A stretch of DNA of 64,000 nucleotides from Halotalea alkalilenta (lineage in GTDB: Bacteria > Pseudomonadota > Gammaproteobacteria > Pseudomonadales > Halomonadaceae): positions 2,790,001 through 2,854,000 of the forward strand of contig NZ_CP015243.1 of the NCBI RefSeq assembly GCF_001648175.1. Direction: 5' to 3'. A program made the position numbers and the translations under genes. The notes beneath the pieces are model-generated. The model was not told where the DNA came from, did not search any database, and worked only from the letters and a program-made list of their open reading frames with translations. Positions 26,433-36,362 of this stretch are shown here, in pieces; position 1 is the stretch's first letter; each line of letters opens with the position of its first letter.

Positions 26433-27346
26433 GATGCGACAGCCGTGGAGGCGACCCGTTCGATATCGTCGAGCATCAGATTGGCGCCGAGAATGCCGCC
26501 GGAGAGGCTCCAGGCCACGCCATCGACCTGCCATACACGCCCCCGCTGCGGCGCGCGCAGGCGCTGCCATAGCGGATGACCGAGCAGCGCCTGGTAGCTG
26601 CGCTGCATCGATGGGGTATCCGCGCGCAGGAAGACGAAGAAGATATCGGCGTCCACCACCGGCAGGCTCTCGCGACTGGTGAGCTTGATCGACACCCCGC
26701 CGACGGACCGGCTGGCCACGCTCCAGGCGAAGCCAAGCTGGTCGAGCACGGAGCCGGAGAAGCTACCCGGCAGGTAGCTGCGCACGTGGTCTTCGCGGAT
26801 ATCCAGCACCGACACCGTCAACGGCCAGTCATCGGCGAAGCGGCGCTCGAGTCGTTCACGCAGCTGCACCAGGCGTTGCCGCCAACGGGCCTGGATATCC
26901 ATCGCAAGCTGGCGCCGATGCAGTGCCGCGCCCATCCGCAGCAGGGTCTGTTCGAACTCGAACACCTCATCGAGCATCAGCACCGGGCAGAGCTGCTCGA
27001 GCAGAACCGCGATGCGCTCGTGCCTAAAGCGCGAGGCGACGATCAGGTCCGGCTCGAGCAGCGCGATGTCCTCAAGGCTCGGCTGGGTCTCGAGTCCGAC
27101 ATGGGGCACCTCTGCCAGTGCCGCGCGCAGGTAGCGATACATGGGCTTTTCACTCCATGAATCGACTACCCCACAAGGCGTCACCCCCAGCGCGACGGCC
27201 GTGTCGGTCGCGCCCTGGAACAGCGTGACCACGCGCATGGGTGGCGCGGCCTGCGCCGTCGGCGCCAGCAGCCGCCAAGCCAGCAGGCCCATGGCCAGGC
27301 GAAAGGTTTCACGCCTGGAGTACGAATGCGCTCGATCAGCTGACAC
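26429..27346 (-). CDS. cbrA: Siderophore periplasmic binding protein (FecB/CbrA type), Tat-like signal
   Basis: This is a 305-residue helical-backbone binding protein of the FhuD/FecB class. It starts at GTG 27346, which overlaps the NIS synthetase end by 11 nt and has AGGA seven bases upstream. The N-terminus [11 protein letters not shown] plus a hydrophobic segment ending in AQA (about residue 33) looks like a twin-arginine signal, although the residue after RRx is Thr rather than Phe. The body has [17 protein letters not shown] and [10 protein letters not shown], typical of the two lobes. It should deliver the ferric siderophore to the permease pair encoded next. Confidence 0.92.
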   Translation of the reverse strand: MSADRAHSYSRRETFRLAMGLLAWRLLAPTAQAAPPMRVVTLFQGATDTAVALGVTPCGVVDSWSEKPMYRYLRAALAEVPHVGLETQPSLEDIALLEPDLIVASRFRHERIAVLLEQLCPVLMLDEVFEFEQTLLRMGAALHRRQLAMDIQARWRQRLVQLRERLERRFADDWPLTVSVLDIREDHVRSYLPGSFSGSVLDQLGFAWSVASRSVGGVSIKLTSRESLPVVDADIFFVFLRADTPSMQRSYQALLGHPLWQRLRAPQRGRVWQVDGVAWSLSGGILGANLMLDDIERVASTAVAS

Positions 27347-29201
27347 GGCCTATCCTGTGAAACGGGTTGATCACCTGCCCTTTGCCGAACGGCATGCTGC
27401 CCGGCCCTCCGGCGCGTTCGACCATCGGTCGCAGCAGCAGCTTGAGCGGCCAGTGCGGCGAGGCGAAGAGCCGATGATGCAGCATCTCGCGCGCCTCGTC
27501 ATCGAAGCCAATGGCCGCGATCCGCTCTTCCATCACCTCGCGCAGCGCAGCCCACGAGCTCGCTGCCGGCAATCCATAGAGCTGCTCGAGGGTGTCGATG
27601 ATCGCGCGCAGGTTGACCTGCATGCCGAGCGTCTGCAACCAGAAGAGCAGGTCCTCGGGGCGCTCATGGTAAAGCGTCTGAGCGTGCCCCTGCTTGATCC
27701 GGTAGCCCGGGTCGCTCATCCCGTTACGCTTAAGCCAGGGCACGTAGAGACGCAGCGAGTCATGGTCGCGCAGCAGCAGTCCCTGCACCTGTCCGGCCCG
27801 CCACACCAGCACGGCGTTCTGGCCATGGACCTCGCCGAGCATGCCGAGGCGGAACATGCGCAGGTTGACGTCGAGGAAGCGGTGGCACAGCTCGCGAAAC
27901 AGCACCAGCACCGATGAAGCGTTGACCGGCAGTTCGCGACATTGCAGCCAGTCATCGAAAAAATGCCGGTCGCTGCCGGGCAACGGCGTACCCAGCGCCG
28001 CCATCGGCAGCAGTCGGCAAGCTGGATCGTCGAGCAGCCCGGACGGGTAGCTGCGCACCATCGCCGACAGGTGCCGTGGCGCCTCGTCGAACAGCGTGGC
28101 CCCGGGCGGCATGAAGGCCCACCATTTGCTTTCGTCACATACGTGCAGCGTCTGGCTCAACACCTCGTCCTGCTCGCGCGCCTGGCGCAGCAGGGCCTCG
28201 CTCAGCGAGCCGTTGATCATCTTCACCGCCGGCAGGTAGCGCGAAGCCCCCAGCGAGTGGATCGCCATCGGCAGCTTGAGCTGATCGGCGCTGTGCCCGG
28301 GGCGCGCCATCGAGCGTAGCGACGAGGTGGCATAGAAGGACGCGGCGTTGAACTCCAGCCGCTGGCAGTCTCCACGCTCGAATGCCTCGCCCAGCTGGGC
28401 CTCGAGCACCTGCTCGAATTGCCAAGGGTGCACCGGCAGCGCGATATGGCTCTCGGCTATGCCACGCCTGCGCATTTCGGCCTGCAGCTCGGTCTGCTGC
28501 GATGGGCTGAGCAGGTAGTCGGCGGGACTCTCTCCCTGCGGTGCAGCGCCATCGCCATACTGCAGCACAGCGCGCTCGACCGCGACCCAGTGGAGCGCCA
28601 CTGGTCTTGCGAACTCCGCCTGGTAGTGGCGGTACTGTTCGTCGGTCAGACCCTGCTTGGCCTTGGCCAGCGGATGATAGGGCCGGTCGCGCAGTGAGGC
28701 CCACTGCTCCATCGCCAGGAAGAATGCGGCGTTGTCCCGCTCCAGCAGCGCGCCGGTATCGATCCGGTGGTCCAGCGACAGCTCGGTTTGCCGAACGCTG
28801 GTACGCAGCACCTCCATGAACAGTGCCAGTCCCTTCTCGTTGTCCGGGTAGCGCGGCGCAAGGGCCTTCAGCACCAAGGACATGAAGCGCTCGGGGCTCA
28901 GCTCATGCCAGAGTTCGCCATGGCGAAGGTACACCGGCGAGCCCGGAACCTTCTCCCACGACTGGGTGATACCGGGTCGCAGCGCGGCGACGATGAAGCG
29001 CTGCTCCGGCTCGTCGCAGCACCACTCCCAGATCCGCTGCTGCGGGTCGAGGGCTGCGAAGGCAGGCGGTCGTCCGGGCCCTCCCTCCCACTGCGCGGCG
29101 TCGGCGAGCCGCAGCGGCGCGCTGGCGAAGAACTCCTCCGCCAGCAGGCAGTCGATCAGATCCTGCATCACTTGCCGGGCGGCCATGTCGGTGGCATTCA
29201 T
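27336..29201 (-). CDS. acsA: NIS siderophore synthetase, IucA/IucC family (AcsA position)
   Basis: This is a 621-residue IucA/IucC synthetase. Nucleotide and substrate-site motifs are visible: RPYHPLAKAKQG in the first third, HPWQFEQV in the middle, a KLPMAIHSLGASRYLP block and GEVHGQNAVLVW in the C-terminal domain. These enzymes adenylate a carboxylate (citrate, a citryl monoamide or 2-oxoglutarate) and join it to an amine or alcohol. ATG 29201 has GAGGAG upstream. It lies 4 nt after the SbnG-like gene and directly before the importer genes, the position of acsA in achromobactin loci. The symbol is positional. Confidence 0.92.
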   Translation of the reverse strand: MNATDMAARQVMQDLIDCLLAEEFFASAPLRLADAAQWEGGPGRPPAFAALDPQQRIWEWCCDEPEQRFIVAALRPGITQSWEKVPGSPVYLRHGELWHELSPERFMSLVLKALAPRYPDNEKGLALFMEVLRTSVRQTELSLDHRIDTGALLERDNAAFFLAMEQWASLRDRPYHPLAKAKQGLTDEQYRHYQAEFARPVALHWVAVERAVLQYGDGAAPQGESPADYLLSPSQQTELQAEMRRRGIAESHIALPVHPWQFEQVLEAQLGEAFERGDCQRLEFNAASFYATSSLRSMARPGHSADQLKLPMAIHSLGASRYLPAVKMINGSLSEALLRQAREQDEVLSQTLHVCDESKWWAFMPPGATLFDEAPRHLSAMVRSYPSGLLDDPACRLLPMAALGTPLPGSDRHFFDDWLQCRELPVNASSVLVLFRELCHRFLDVNLRMFRLGMLGEVHGQNAVLVWRAGQVQGLLLRDHDSLRLYVPWLKRNGMSDPGYRIKQGHAQTLYHERPEDLLFWLQTLGMQVNLRAIIDTLEQLYGLPAASSWAALREVMEERIAAIGFDDEAREMLHHRLFASPHWPLKLLLRPMVERAGGPGSMPFGKGQVINPFHRIGRVS

Positions 29202-29205
29202 CGGT

Positions 29206-29979
29206 TCATTCTCCTCCTGTCGAAGTGGCAGCCAGCTTGGCCTGCAGTGCGCGGAAAGCGATTCCGCGTTCGTCTCCCAGTACGAAGCTCTTCACCCCGC
29301 GCTCGACCCAACGGGCGTGATCGTCCGGCTGGCGCGCGATCGCACAATAAGGCACGCCCGCACGCTTCGCCGCCTGCCAGGTCTCAGCCAGTGCGCGCTG
29401 GACCTCGGGCTGGTCGATGCGCCACGGCATGCCGAGCGACTGCGACAGATCGGCCGCACCTTCGAGGATCATGTCCAACCCCGGCACCGACGCGATCTCA
29501 GCGGCCCGCTGCGCGCCGGCGGCGCTCTCGATCATCGCCACGACCATGACCTGCTCGTTCGCGCGGGCGACGTACTCCGCCAGGCTGTGCTTGCCGAACG
29601 CACCAGGACGCCCGGCATTCAGGCTGCGTTGGCCGAGCGGATGGTACTTGCAGGCACGAATGGCGTCGGCCAGCTGCGCGGGTTGCTCGATCATCGGCAG
29701 CACGATGCCCTGGGCGCCTCCGTCGAGCAGGCGCAGCATCGCCTTGCCATCGAGATTCGCCACCCTCACCAGCGGCGTAAGGGCGTAGCTCTCCGCCGTG
29801 CGGATCATGTTCTCCACCGTTTCCGGATTGATCAGCACGTGCTCGGTATCGATGATCACGAAGTCGAATCCGGCCTCGGCGATCAGCTCGATGGCGGCCG
29901 GGGAAGGAATCGAGCTGATCAGCCCATAGACGGGTTCTGCGGCCGCGAGCTTCGCCTTCAGTCGATTGCGCCTCAGCAT
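29206..29979 (-). CDS. acsB: HpcH/HpaI aldolase-family enzyme, SbnG/AcsB-like citrate synthase
   Basis: This is a 257-residue class II HpcH/HpaI-type enzyme. Active-site candidates are Arg72 in LVRV, Glu151 in AMIES and Asp177 in GAADLSQS, the Arg/Glu/Asp set of the family. In staphyloferrin B loci the homologue SbnG is a metal-independent citrate synthase that feeds citrate to the NIS enzymes; AcsB holds the same place in achromobactin loci. ATG 29979 has GGAGG upstream and overlaps the preceding synthetase by 7 nt. Placement between two NIS synthetases strongly suggests dedicated citrate supply under iron limitation, when aconitase-linked flux changes. Confidence 0.9.
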   Translation of the reverse strand: MLRRNRLKAKLAAAEPVYGLISSIPSPAAIELIAEAGFDFVIIDTEHVLINPETVENMIRTAESYALTPLVRVANLDGKAMLRLLDGGAQGIVLPMIEQPAQLADAIRACKYHPLGQRSLNAGRPGAFGKHSLAEYVARANEQVMVVAMIESAAGAQRAAEIASVPGLDMILEGAADLSQSLGMPWRIDQPEVQRALAETWQAAKRAGVPYCAIARQPDDHARWVERGVKSFVLGDERGIAFRALQAKLAATSTGGE

Positions 29980-31841
29980 GCATTGCCTCCATGTGCGCGC
30001 AGTGGATTGGGCACCGCCTTGAAGCGGCGCTCGCCGTCTCCCAGCAGACGACGCTTGGTCAGCTCCTCCACCTCGTAGCAAGGCGCGAAGACATCGAAGG
30101 TCGCGAAGCGCTCGCGATGCTGCGGATGAGCGCTCTGGTAATCGGTGATCACCTCCGCGGTCATGCGCCAGAACTGCGCCTCATCGAGGCGATAATGCTG
30201 GCGCAGGAAGACCGCAAGCTCCGCCAGGCAGATGAAGAAGAAGGCGTCGCAGGAGAAATCGCGCACCGCATCGACATCGTCGGTCAGGATGAAGGAGTTG
30301 CGGTTGATCTTGGCGTGGCTGGCGGGCAGCGGCACCAGCGTTGGACACAGCTCGGGGCGAGCCAGGTGGCGCGGTGAAAAGCGCACGCCGTCGTGGAAAT
30401 CCTTCAGCGCGATGCGCCGGGGCCAGCCATCCTCGACGATCAGCACGATGTTCTGACCATGGGACTCCATGCCGATGCCTTCGGCGTAGAGCATGTGAAT
30501 GATCGGCGAGACGGTGACCCGCAGCAGCTGCCGGGTCCAGGCGAGCAGGCCATAGCGGCGGATCCAGGCGTCGATGAACGGCGTCTTCTCACCCGGTGCG
30601 TAGCGGTTCTCGAGGTGGCTCAGGCCATTGAAGGGCACTGCTTGTTCACCGTCGCGCAGGTAGCCATGGATGCTCTCGCGCCAGATCGCACCCAGCGTGC
30701 CGTACGCCTGTGCCATACGGGTGGCCGGCAGGTGGGCGTAGTCGAAGCTGGCACCTGCGATTTCACCGAGAATGACGAAATCCAGCGCCTGCGCCGTCGG
30801 GTCGGTGGCGATCAGCCGCTGCAGCCAGTCGGTGATGATCGGTCCGTTCATCACCGTATGCTGGGCAAGAATGCGCGTGCTCGAGGTGTTGGTGATGCTC
30901 ATCGCCAGCTTGACGTACGGGCGCCGTCTATCCGTGGTGTTGGCCAGGGTGCGGATCGACTGCTGCGCTTGGTAGCGGTGATCGGATGCGCCGAGGTAGA
31001 CGATCTCCCCACTCAGCAGTTCGGCATGGAACACCGGCACGATGACCTCTTCCCACTGCCAGGGATGCACCGGTATCAGCAGGTAGTCGTCGATCGCGCG
31101 TCCCTCGCCCGCCAGTGTCGCCGCCATTTCCCGCCAGCGCTGCGCACCGGCCTCTTGCTGGATGAAGGCGCTGAAATCCAACCGCTGCGAATGCTTGAAC
31201 GAAGCGCAGGACCTGGCCACCGCCAGCCAGACGATCGCGATCGGCGTGGCGAACTCCGGGCCATAGCGCTGATTGTCGGCCAGCGAGAAGCCGATCCTCG
31301 ACTTGTAGCAGGGGTGATAGCTGTGGGCGTCCATGAAGTGGCGCTCGAGCTCATCCACATCCAGCTCGTGCGCGGCGCCGGCTGGCCGATAGCCCTGGCT
31401 GCGCGCCTGCAGATCGTTCAGCAGCGTCTGCTCCAGCTCCTGGACGAAACGCGGCAGATGCGCACTGTCGCGCAGTTCACCGAGCAGCTCCGACAATGCC
31501 TGGTGAAGCGAGGGCCGGCTGCGCTCGCCGCGGGCGTCGACCCGCTCCAGGCTGGTCGGGTCCAGGCGAATCAGCTCGAAACTGTCGCTGCGCAGGCCGT
31601 TGCAGTGGTACTCGACGATCTCCCGCCGCTCGTCGGTGGCTGGCAGGATGAAGCGATGAAGGTGCTCATCCACCGGTTCGTGGCGGTACGCCAGCACCGC
31701 TTCATAGCAAAGCGTCTGCAGCAGTTGGCCGACCACTCGCTGCTCGACCTGCCGGTAGACCTCGGGGTCGACATTGGCCAAGGCGAGGCTGGGCATGTCG
31801 GCCGATGCTCGAGGCATCGCCCGTGAGGTGGTGGTGGTCAT
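29973..31841 (-). CDS. acsC: NIS siderophore synthetase, IucA/IucC family (AcsC position)
   Basis: This is a 622-residue NIS synthetase. It has HSYHPCYKSRIG in the first third, HPWQWEEV in the middle, KLAMSITNTSSTRIL and the C-terminal GMESHGQNIVLI. The last motif and the KxxMxITNTSTR block are shared with IucA/IucC and AcsC-like enzymes. ATG 31841 has GGAG eight bases upstream; a TTG at 31859 would also be in frame but lacks support. It lies 14 nt after the exporter gene and overlaps the SbnG-like gene. In the achromobactin model, AcsC attaches 2-oxoglutarate units; that role here is by gene order. Confidence 0.92.
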   Translation of the reverse strand: MTTTTSRAMPRASADMPSLALANVDPEVYRQVEQRVVGQLLQTLCYEAVLAYRHEPVDEHLHRFILPATDERREIVEYHCNGLRSDSFELIRLDPTSLERVDARGERSRPSLHQALSELLGELRDSAHLPRFVQELEQTLLNDLQARSQGYRPAGAAHELDVDELERHFMDAHSYHPCYKSRIGFSLADNQRYGPEFATPIAIVWLAVARSCASFKHSQRLDFSAFIQQEAGAQRWREMAATLAGEGRAIDDYLLIPVHPWQWEEVIVPVFHAELLSGEIVYLGASDHRYQAQQSIRTLANTTDRRRPYVKLAMSITNTSSTRILAQHTVMNGPIITDWLQRLIATDPTAQALDFVILGEIAGASFDYAHLPATRMAQAYGTLGAIWRESIHGYLRDGEQAVPFNGLSHLENRYAPGEKTPFIDAWIRRYGLLAWTRQLLRVTVSPIIHMLYAEGIGMESHGQNIVLIVEDGWPRRIALKDFHDGVRFSPRHLARPELCPTLVPLPASHAKINRNSFILTDDVDAVRDFSCDAFFFICLAELAVFLRQHYRLDEAQFWRMTAEVITDYQSAHPQHRERFATFDVFAPCYEVEELTKRRLLGDGERRFKAVPNPLRAHGGNAC

Positions 31842-31855
31842 ATCGGTGTCTCCAG

Positions 31856-33280
31856 TCAACGTGGTTCGACGCCTTTCGGCGCCGCTTCGCGAGTTGCATC
31901 GGGGGTCGCCACGGGAAAACGCCAGGCACAGGGCAAGGCGAGCAGAATCAGCATGCCGGTGGCGATGAACACTTCACTGATCGCGGTGGCGGTCGCCGCG
32001 TGCTGCGCGCCCCACCCCGCATCGCCGTCGAGGCGCAGCTCGAGCCACAGCGAGGCGAGCACGATCGCAAGCGACGACGACAAGCGCCGCGAGATGTTGT
32101 TCATCGCCGACCCTTGCGTCACCAGCGCCTCGGGCAGCACCTCGAGCCCGGCGGTGGTGGCCGGTATGTAGGAGAGCCCGAGGCCGGCGCCGCGTATCGC
32201 CATCAGTACCAGCACCAGCGCAAGCCCCGCTTCGCTGCCCGCCATACCCAGCGCAAGCGTAGCGGCACCGGTCAGCATCAGGCCGACGGTCAAGATGCCG
32301 CGCGGCCCGTATCGATCCAGCAGGTGGCCGCCGAGATGACCGAAGAGGCTGGCGAACACCGCGGTACATAGCAGTGCCAGGCCGGTCCAGATGGCGCTGT
32401 GGCCCAGCACCATCTGCACCAGCAGCGGCACCAGGACCAGGCATTCGAACATACCCACCGACTGCACCACGGCGATGATCACGCTGAGCCGGTAGCCCCT
32501 GAGCGTGAAGACCCGCAGCTCGAGCAGCGGTGCCGGCCGGCGCAGCTCCCAGTGCACGAACGCCCAGAGGCAGAGCGCCGCGGCCAGCAGCATGGCCAGG
32601 TTGAGCGGGTCCGCCAGCGCCTCGGCGCGATGCAGCCTGCCGATGGCGATCATCAAAAGACCGATACCGCCGGCGATCAGCAGGTAGCCCAGCCCGTCGA
32701 AGGGTTTTCGCTCCCCCGCCTCGGCGGCCGGCAGCACCGCGAACCCGATCAGCAGCGCCAGCAGCCCGATGGGGACATTGAGCAGAAACAGCCAGCGCCA
32801 GCCCGACCATTCCAGCACCAGGCTGCCGCAGAGCGGACCCAGCGCCGGCGCGAGCATTACCGCAGCACCCCATAGCCCGGTGACACGGCCACGCTCGCCC
32901 CTGGGGTAGACGGCGAAGATGATCGCCAGCGACAGGGGAATCATCAGCCCGCTGGCGATGCCCTGGACCACCCGCGCAACGATCACCAGCGCAATGGAGG
33001 TCGCCACCGCTCCCGCCAGCGAACCCAGCACGAACAGCGCCAGCCCCGACAGATACAGGCGCTTGCGTCCGATCCGCTGGCTCAGGAAGCTGGTGAGCGG
33101 CATGGTCATGCCCATGCTGACCATGAAGGCCGCGACGATCCAGGTCGCCATCAGCGGACCCAGCTCGAAAGCGTGGATGAACGCGGGCAGCGCCGGGTTC
33201 AGCGCGCTGTTGTTGAGGCTGACGGTGACCGTGCCCAAGAGCACGTTGACCACCACCAGCCAGCGCGGTGCCACGACCAT
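31856..33280 (-). CDS. MFS siderophore exporter, DHA2 type (YhcA position)
   Basis: This is a 474-residue drug:H+ antiporter-2 type MFS protein, with length and hydrophobicity for 14 membrane segments. Family motifs include NPALPAFIHAF and ATWIVAAFMVSMGMTMP near helices 1-2, RIGRKRLYLSGL (motif A loop) and GAAVMLAPALGPLCGS (motif C). ATG 33280 shares its A with the decarboxylase stop (TGATG). It sits between decarboxylase and NIS synthetase genes, the place of the putative exporter YhcA in achromobactin loci, so secretion of the finished siderophore is the likely function. Confidence 0.92.
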   Translation of the reverse strand: MVVAPRWLVVVNVLLGTVTVSLNNSALNPALPAFIHAFELGPLMATWIVAAFMVSMGMTMPLTSFLSQRIGRKRLYLSGLALFVLGSLAGAVATSIALVIVARVVQGIASGLMIPLSLAIIFAVYPRGERGRVTGLWGAAVMLAPALGPLCGSLVLEWSGWRWLFLLNVPIGLLALLIGFAVLPAAEAGERKPFDGLGYLLIAGGIGLLMIAIGRLHRAEALADPLNLAMLLAAALCLWAFVHWELRRPAPLLELRVFTLRGYRLSVIIAVVQSVGMFECLVLVPLLVQMVLGHSAIWTGLALLCTAVFASLFGHLGGHLLDRYGPRGILTVGLMLTGAATLALGMAGSEAGLALVLVLMAIRGAGLGLSYIPATTAGLEVLPEALVTQGSAMNNISRRLSSSLAIVLASLWLELRLDGDAGWGAQHAATATAISEVFIATGMLILLALPCAWRFPVATPDATREAAPKGVEPR

Positions 33281-34503
33281 CAATGGCTCCGCACGCTTGG
33301 GCCTTGCGACGTTCCTGCCGGAAGGAACAGCTGGGTCGGCCGTGGATGGCAGAGAAAGTCCGCGTGGGAAATGTTGTAGCCGTAAGCACCGGCCAAAGGC
33401 AGCGCCAGCACGTCGCCGACGGCGATGCCGGCGAGCGGGCGATCGCGGCTCAACACGTCCTTGGGCGTACAGAGCTGGCCGACGACGGTCCATCGCCGCC
33501 TCGGCGCGTCCGCGGCGACCGGGCGCTGAGGCAGGTGGATCACCGGATGGTCGTGCCCTTGCGCCACCGGCAGGCGGAACTGATGGGTACCGCCTCGGCA
33601 GACCAGGAAATGGGTACCGTGGCTTGCCTTCATATCCAGCACTTCGATGGCGTAGTAGCCGCAGAAGGCGGTGATGAAACGACCCGGCTCGAAGCGCACC
33701 AGCGGCGCATCGTCGATCTCGGCCAGGCGCCGGCCAAGATGGCGGCACAGCCGCTGCCAGTCGAACTGGTCATCGCTTAGGTAATCGACGCCAATGCCGC
33801 CACCGACATTGAGGTGGGTGATCGATTGAGGCTGGGCGGACAGCGCCTTCCACTGCGGCCAGCGTTGCAGATAGGCATCCAGCAAGCGCTCATGACGCTC
33901 CACCTGCTGCTGGTGCGACATTGCGTGGACATGGAACCCCTGCAAGCGCAGGTGACTGGCGGCATCGACCTGGCGCACCGCCTGCGCCAGGTCAGACTCG
34001 TCGATGCCGAACGGCGTTGGCGTACCCGCCATCGCCAACCTGGTCGAAAGCGAAGGCGGCAGCTGCGGATTGATCCGGATGAACACCGCCTGCATCCTCC
34101 CGGCCTCACGGGCCAGGCGCTGCAGGCGCTCGATCTCGTTCAGGCTCTCGACATGGATCGCTTCGACATCGTGGCGCATCGCCGCGCGCAGATCGGAATC
34201 CAGCTTGCCGGGACCAGAGAAGACGAAGCGCTTGGGCGTCGGGCAGTCGTGTACCCGCTCTATCTCGCCGCCCGATGAGATCTCGAAACCATCCACCCAT
34301 GGCGCCAGCGTGGCCAGGATCGGGGCTTCGCTATTGGCCTTGATCGCGTAGTACAGCTCGACGCCGGCGGGCAGCGCCGCCATCACCCGCTCGATATGTT
34401 GGCGCAGCGCGTCCAGGTCATAGATGAACATCGCCAGCGGATCCCCGCCGCTCATCCTCTGTGCCTCGATGGCATCGCGCACGGCAGCCGGCAGCCTATC
34501 CAT
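33280..34503 (-). CDS. acsE: PLP-dependent decarboxylase, fold III (AcsE/SbnH type)
   Basis: This is a 407-residue alanine-racemase-fold (DAPDC/ODC type) decarboxylase. The PLP lysine is Lys55 in ELYYAIKAN. The ring-stacking His lies in GFHVHAMSHQQ, the glycine loop is LNVGGGIGV, and the C-terminal subunit-donated Cys/Asp block is QLCTPKDVL. In achromobactin and staphyloferrin B pathways, AcsE and SbnH decarboxylate a citryl-amino acid intermediate. ATG 34503 has GGGAGG upstream and overlaps the first NIS synthetase by 8 nt. A citryl-serine-like substrate is inferred from gene order. Confidence 0.92.
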   Translation of the reverse strand: MDRLPAAVRDAIEAQRMSGGDPLAMFIYDLDALRQHIERVMAALPAGVELYYAIKANSEAPILATLAPWVDGFEISSGGEIERVHDCPTPKRFVFSGPGKLDSDLRAAMRHDVEAIHVESLNEIERLQRLAREAGRMQAVFIRINPQLPPSLSTRLAMAGTPTPFGIDESDLAQAVRQVDAASHLRLQGFHVHAMSHQQQVERHERLLDAYLQRWPQWKALSAQPQSITHLNVGGGIGVDYLSDDQFDWQRLCRHLGRRLAEIDDAPLVRFEPGRFITAFCGYYAIEVLDMKASHGTHFLVCRGGTHQFRLPVAQGHDHPVIHLPQRPVAADAPRRRWTVVGQLCTPKDVLSRDRPLAGIAVGDVLALPLAGAYGYNISHADFLCHPRPTQLFLPAGTSQGPSVRSH

Positions 34504-36280
34504 GGGACACCTCCCCAGCCCAGGGCGAGGACAGCTCGACATAGCCGGCATGGCGATCGGCCCGCGCCGCCAGGCGAACCTTGAGATTGGTCTTGCACGC
34601 AATCGCTTGACCGGCGATCAGCGCATCCAGCTCCGGCGCGGCGCGGGTGAGTTCGTTGCGGACATCGACCAGCCGTTTCGCCACCCGCTGCCACATCCGA
34701 GATGCCAGGTGCGGTCGCTCCCAGCTCAAGGCCAGCACCGCTTCGGACAGGTTGTTGACGAACAGGCAGTAGCTGATGCGCTGCCAACCCTGCTTGCGCG
34801 AGTAGCTCAGCGATCGCCGGACGCGAGGGTGAAGATCTTCGTCGAGCTGGTGGACTCCCCACTCCTCAGTCAGCTTGACCCCTTCGAAATCGCGCAGCAG
34901 CAGTTGAACGGGACGCCCGTTGTCGTGGACCAGTACGCAGTTCTGCAAATGCGGCTCCATCACCACACCGTGGTTGAAGAACAGCGCAAGCACCGGGCGC
35001 AGCAGCAGCGTCTGGTAGCGATCGAACCACTCGAGCAGCTGGCCATCACTGGGCGCACCGCGCTTGAAGCGACCCAGGAAGTCGTGCACCAGCGGCTTCA
35101 GCTGCTCGTCGCGAGCGAACAGCGTGCCGGCCATCAGGCTGCAATCGGCGCCGGTGCGCAGGCAGAAGTTCTCACGCAGGATCGCGCCGGTCTGCTCGCG
35201 AAACCAATGGTCGTCATCCGCCCCGGACGTCGCCGGCGCCCAGCTCAGCGACGCGGGCTCGGCGACCACCGTGAGCCCGCCCAGGGTCGCGGTGTGCAGC
35301 CGCTGCAGGCGCCGGAACAAGCGGTCGATGACCAGCGCGCTTTCCAGCTCGTACCAGGCGTTCTTGCGTACGCAGTTGGTGATGCGCACGTTCAGCGAGC
35401 CCTTGATGAAGTAGTCGTGCCCGTCGACGTACCAAGTCCGCATCGACGCCGTCGGGCAGGCCCACGCACCGCGCTGGCCGTGGTCGATGATCCCGCCCGA
35501 CGCCACCAAGGGGCGCACGCGTGGATCATCCAGGAACAGCTGCGCCTGTACCGGGTGCAGGCAGAGAATCGCGTGTCCGGGCCGCGCCAGCTGCTGGTCG
35601 GCGAAGCCGGACAGTACCTGCGCATCGCTCAGCTCATTGGCCGAGATACGCAGCCCATCCAGCGGCACCTCGATCAGATGCAGCTGCGTGCTGACGCGAA
35701 ACTCCGGTGCATAGGCCTGCTGGGAGAGCTCGGCCGGCCACAGGCGGGCCTTGGGCGCGGGATGATTCGGATGACCGAACCACAGCCCTTGCTCGCTTGC
35801 GATGTAGTCGCTGAGGGGATCATCGAGCCGCGGCTGGAGGTTGTGACCGACGATCGCCGCGGTTAGGTGCTGGCTTTGCAGGATCTGCTCCAGCAGTTCG
35901 TGGTTCTCGGCATCCGCCATGTGCTGGCAGGCGCACAGCAGCTGCTCGACGAATTCGGAAAACGACGGGCAGCTCCAGGGACCACCGTTGCTGCGTGAAT
36001 AGACGTCCGAGAGGTAGCGCTGGCTCCCGAGCGTATCGTGCCGGTCGACCATGACGAAGAACTGGCGCTCGCGGGGCAGTTCGATCACCAGCGGAAGACC
36101 TTTCCAATCGACACCCGCCAGGTAGCTGCCCGGCGCGATGCCGTTCATCTCCGACGGCCAGGCATAGCTCAGGCGGTTTTCCGGCAGTGCGAACTCCTTG
36201 ATCAGGCAGTTGAGTAGGGCGTGCGAGGCGGCCAGCTCGCTCACCACACGAGATACAGCGGTGCGATCAGGGTCGTTCAT
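34496..36280 (-). CDS. acsD: NIS siderophore synthetase, IucA/IucC family (AcsD position)
   Basis: This 594-residue synthetase is the first gene of the biosynthetic chain. Motifs are GHPNHPAPKARLW in the first third, CLHPVQAQLF, TASMRTWY and KGSLNVRITNCVRKN in the middle, and GVVMEPHLQNCVLV near the C-terminus. AcsD is a type A enzyme that joins citrate to L-serine, the first committed step in achromobactin assembly; position and divergence from the other two copies fit that role. ATG 36280 has GGAG just upstream. No clear Fur site lies in the 80 nt immediately before it. Confidence 0.92.
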   Translation of the reverse strand: MNDPDRTAVSRVVSELAASHALLNCLIKEFALPENRLSYAWPSEMNGIAPGSYLAGVDWKGLPLVIELPRERQFFVMVDRHDTLGSQRYLSDVYSRSNGGPWSCPSFSEFVEQLLCACQHMADAENHELLEQILQSQHLTAAIVGHNLQPRLDDPLSDYIASEQGLWFGHPNHPAPKARLWPAELSQQAYAPEFRVSTQLHLIEVPLDGLRISANELSDAQVLSGFADQQLARPGHAILCLHPVQAQLFLDDPRVRPLVASGGIIDHGQRGAWACPTASMRTWYVDGHDYFIKGSLNVRITNCVRKNAWYELESALVIDRLFRRLQRLHTATLGGLTVVAEPASLSWAPATSGADDDHWFREQTGAILRENFCLRTGADCSLMAGTLFARDEQLKPLVHDFLGRFKRGAPSDGQLLEWFDRYQTLLLRPVLALFFNHGVVMEPHLQNCVLVHDNGRPVQLLLRDFEGVKLTEEWGVHQLDEDLHPRVRRSLSYSRKQGWQRISYCLFVNNLSEAVLALSWERPHLASRMWQRVAKRLVDVRNELTRAAPELDALIAGQAIACKTNLKVRLAARADRHAGYVELSSPWAGEVSHG

Positions 36281-36362
36281 GGTTGCTCCGTAGTAGCCAT
36301 TAGAGAGATGGCGGTTGCTTCATTCATCGATGACATCGAATGTCCAAGCGGGCTGACGAACG

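Noticed and set aside
33281..33748. A 156-residue N-terminal extension of the MFS exporter
   Set aside because: The extension is Arg/Pro-rich, lacks membrane segments and lies inside the decarboxylase gene; the family starts at ATG 33280.
22837..36280. Staphyloferrin B or vibrioferrin biosynthesis
   Set aside because: sbnA and sbnB for diaminopropionate are missing and gene order differs from sbn; vibrioferrin loci have two NIS synthetases and an ATP-grasp enzyme, not three NIS synthetases with an SbnG-like gene. The achromobactin order fits best.
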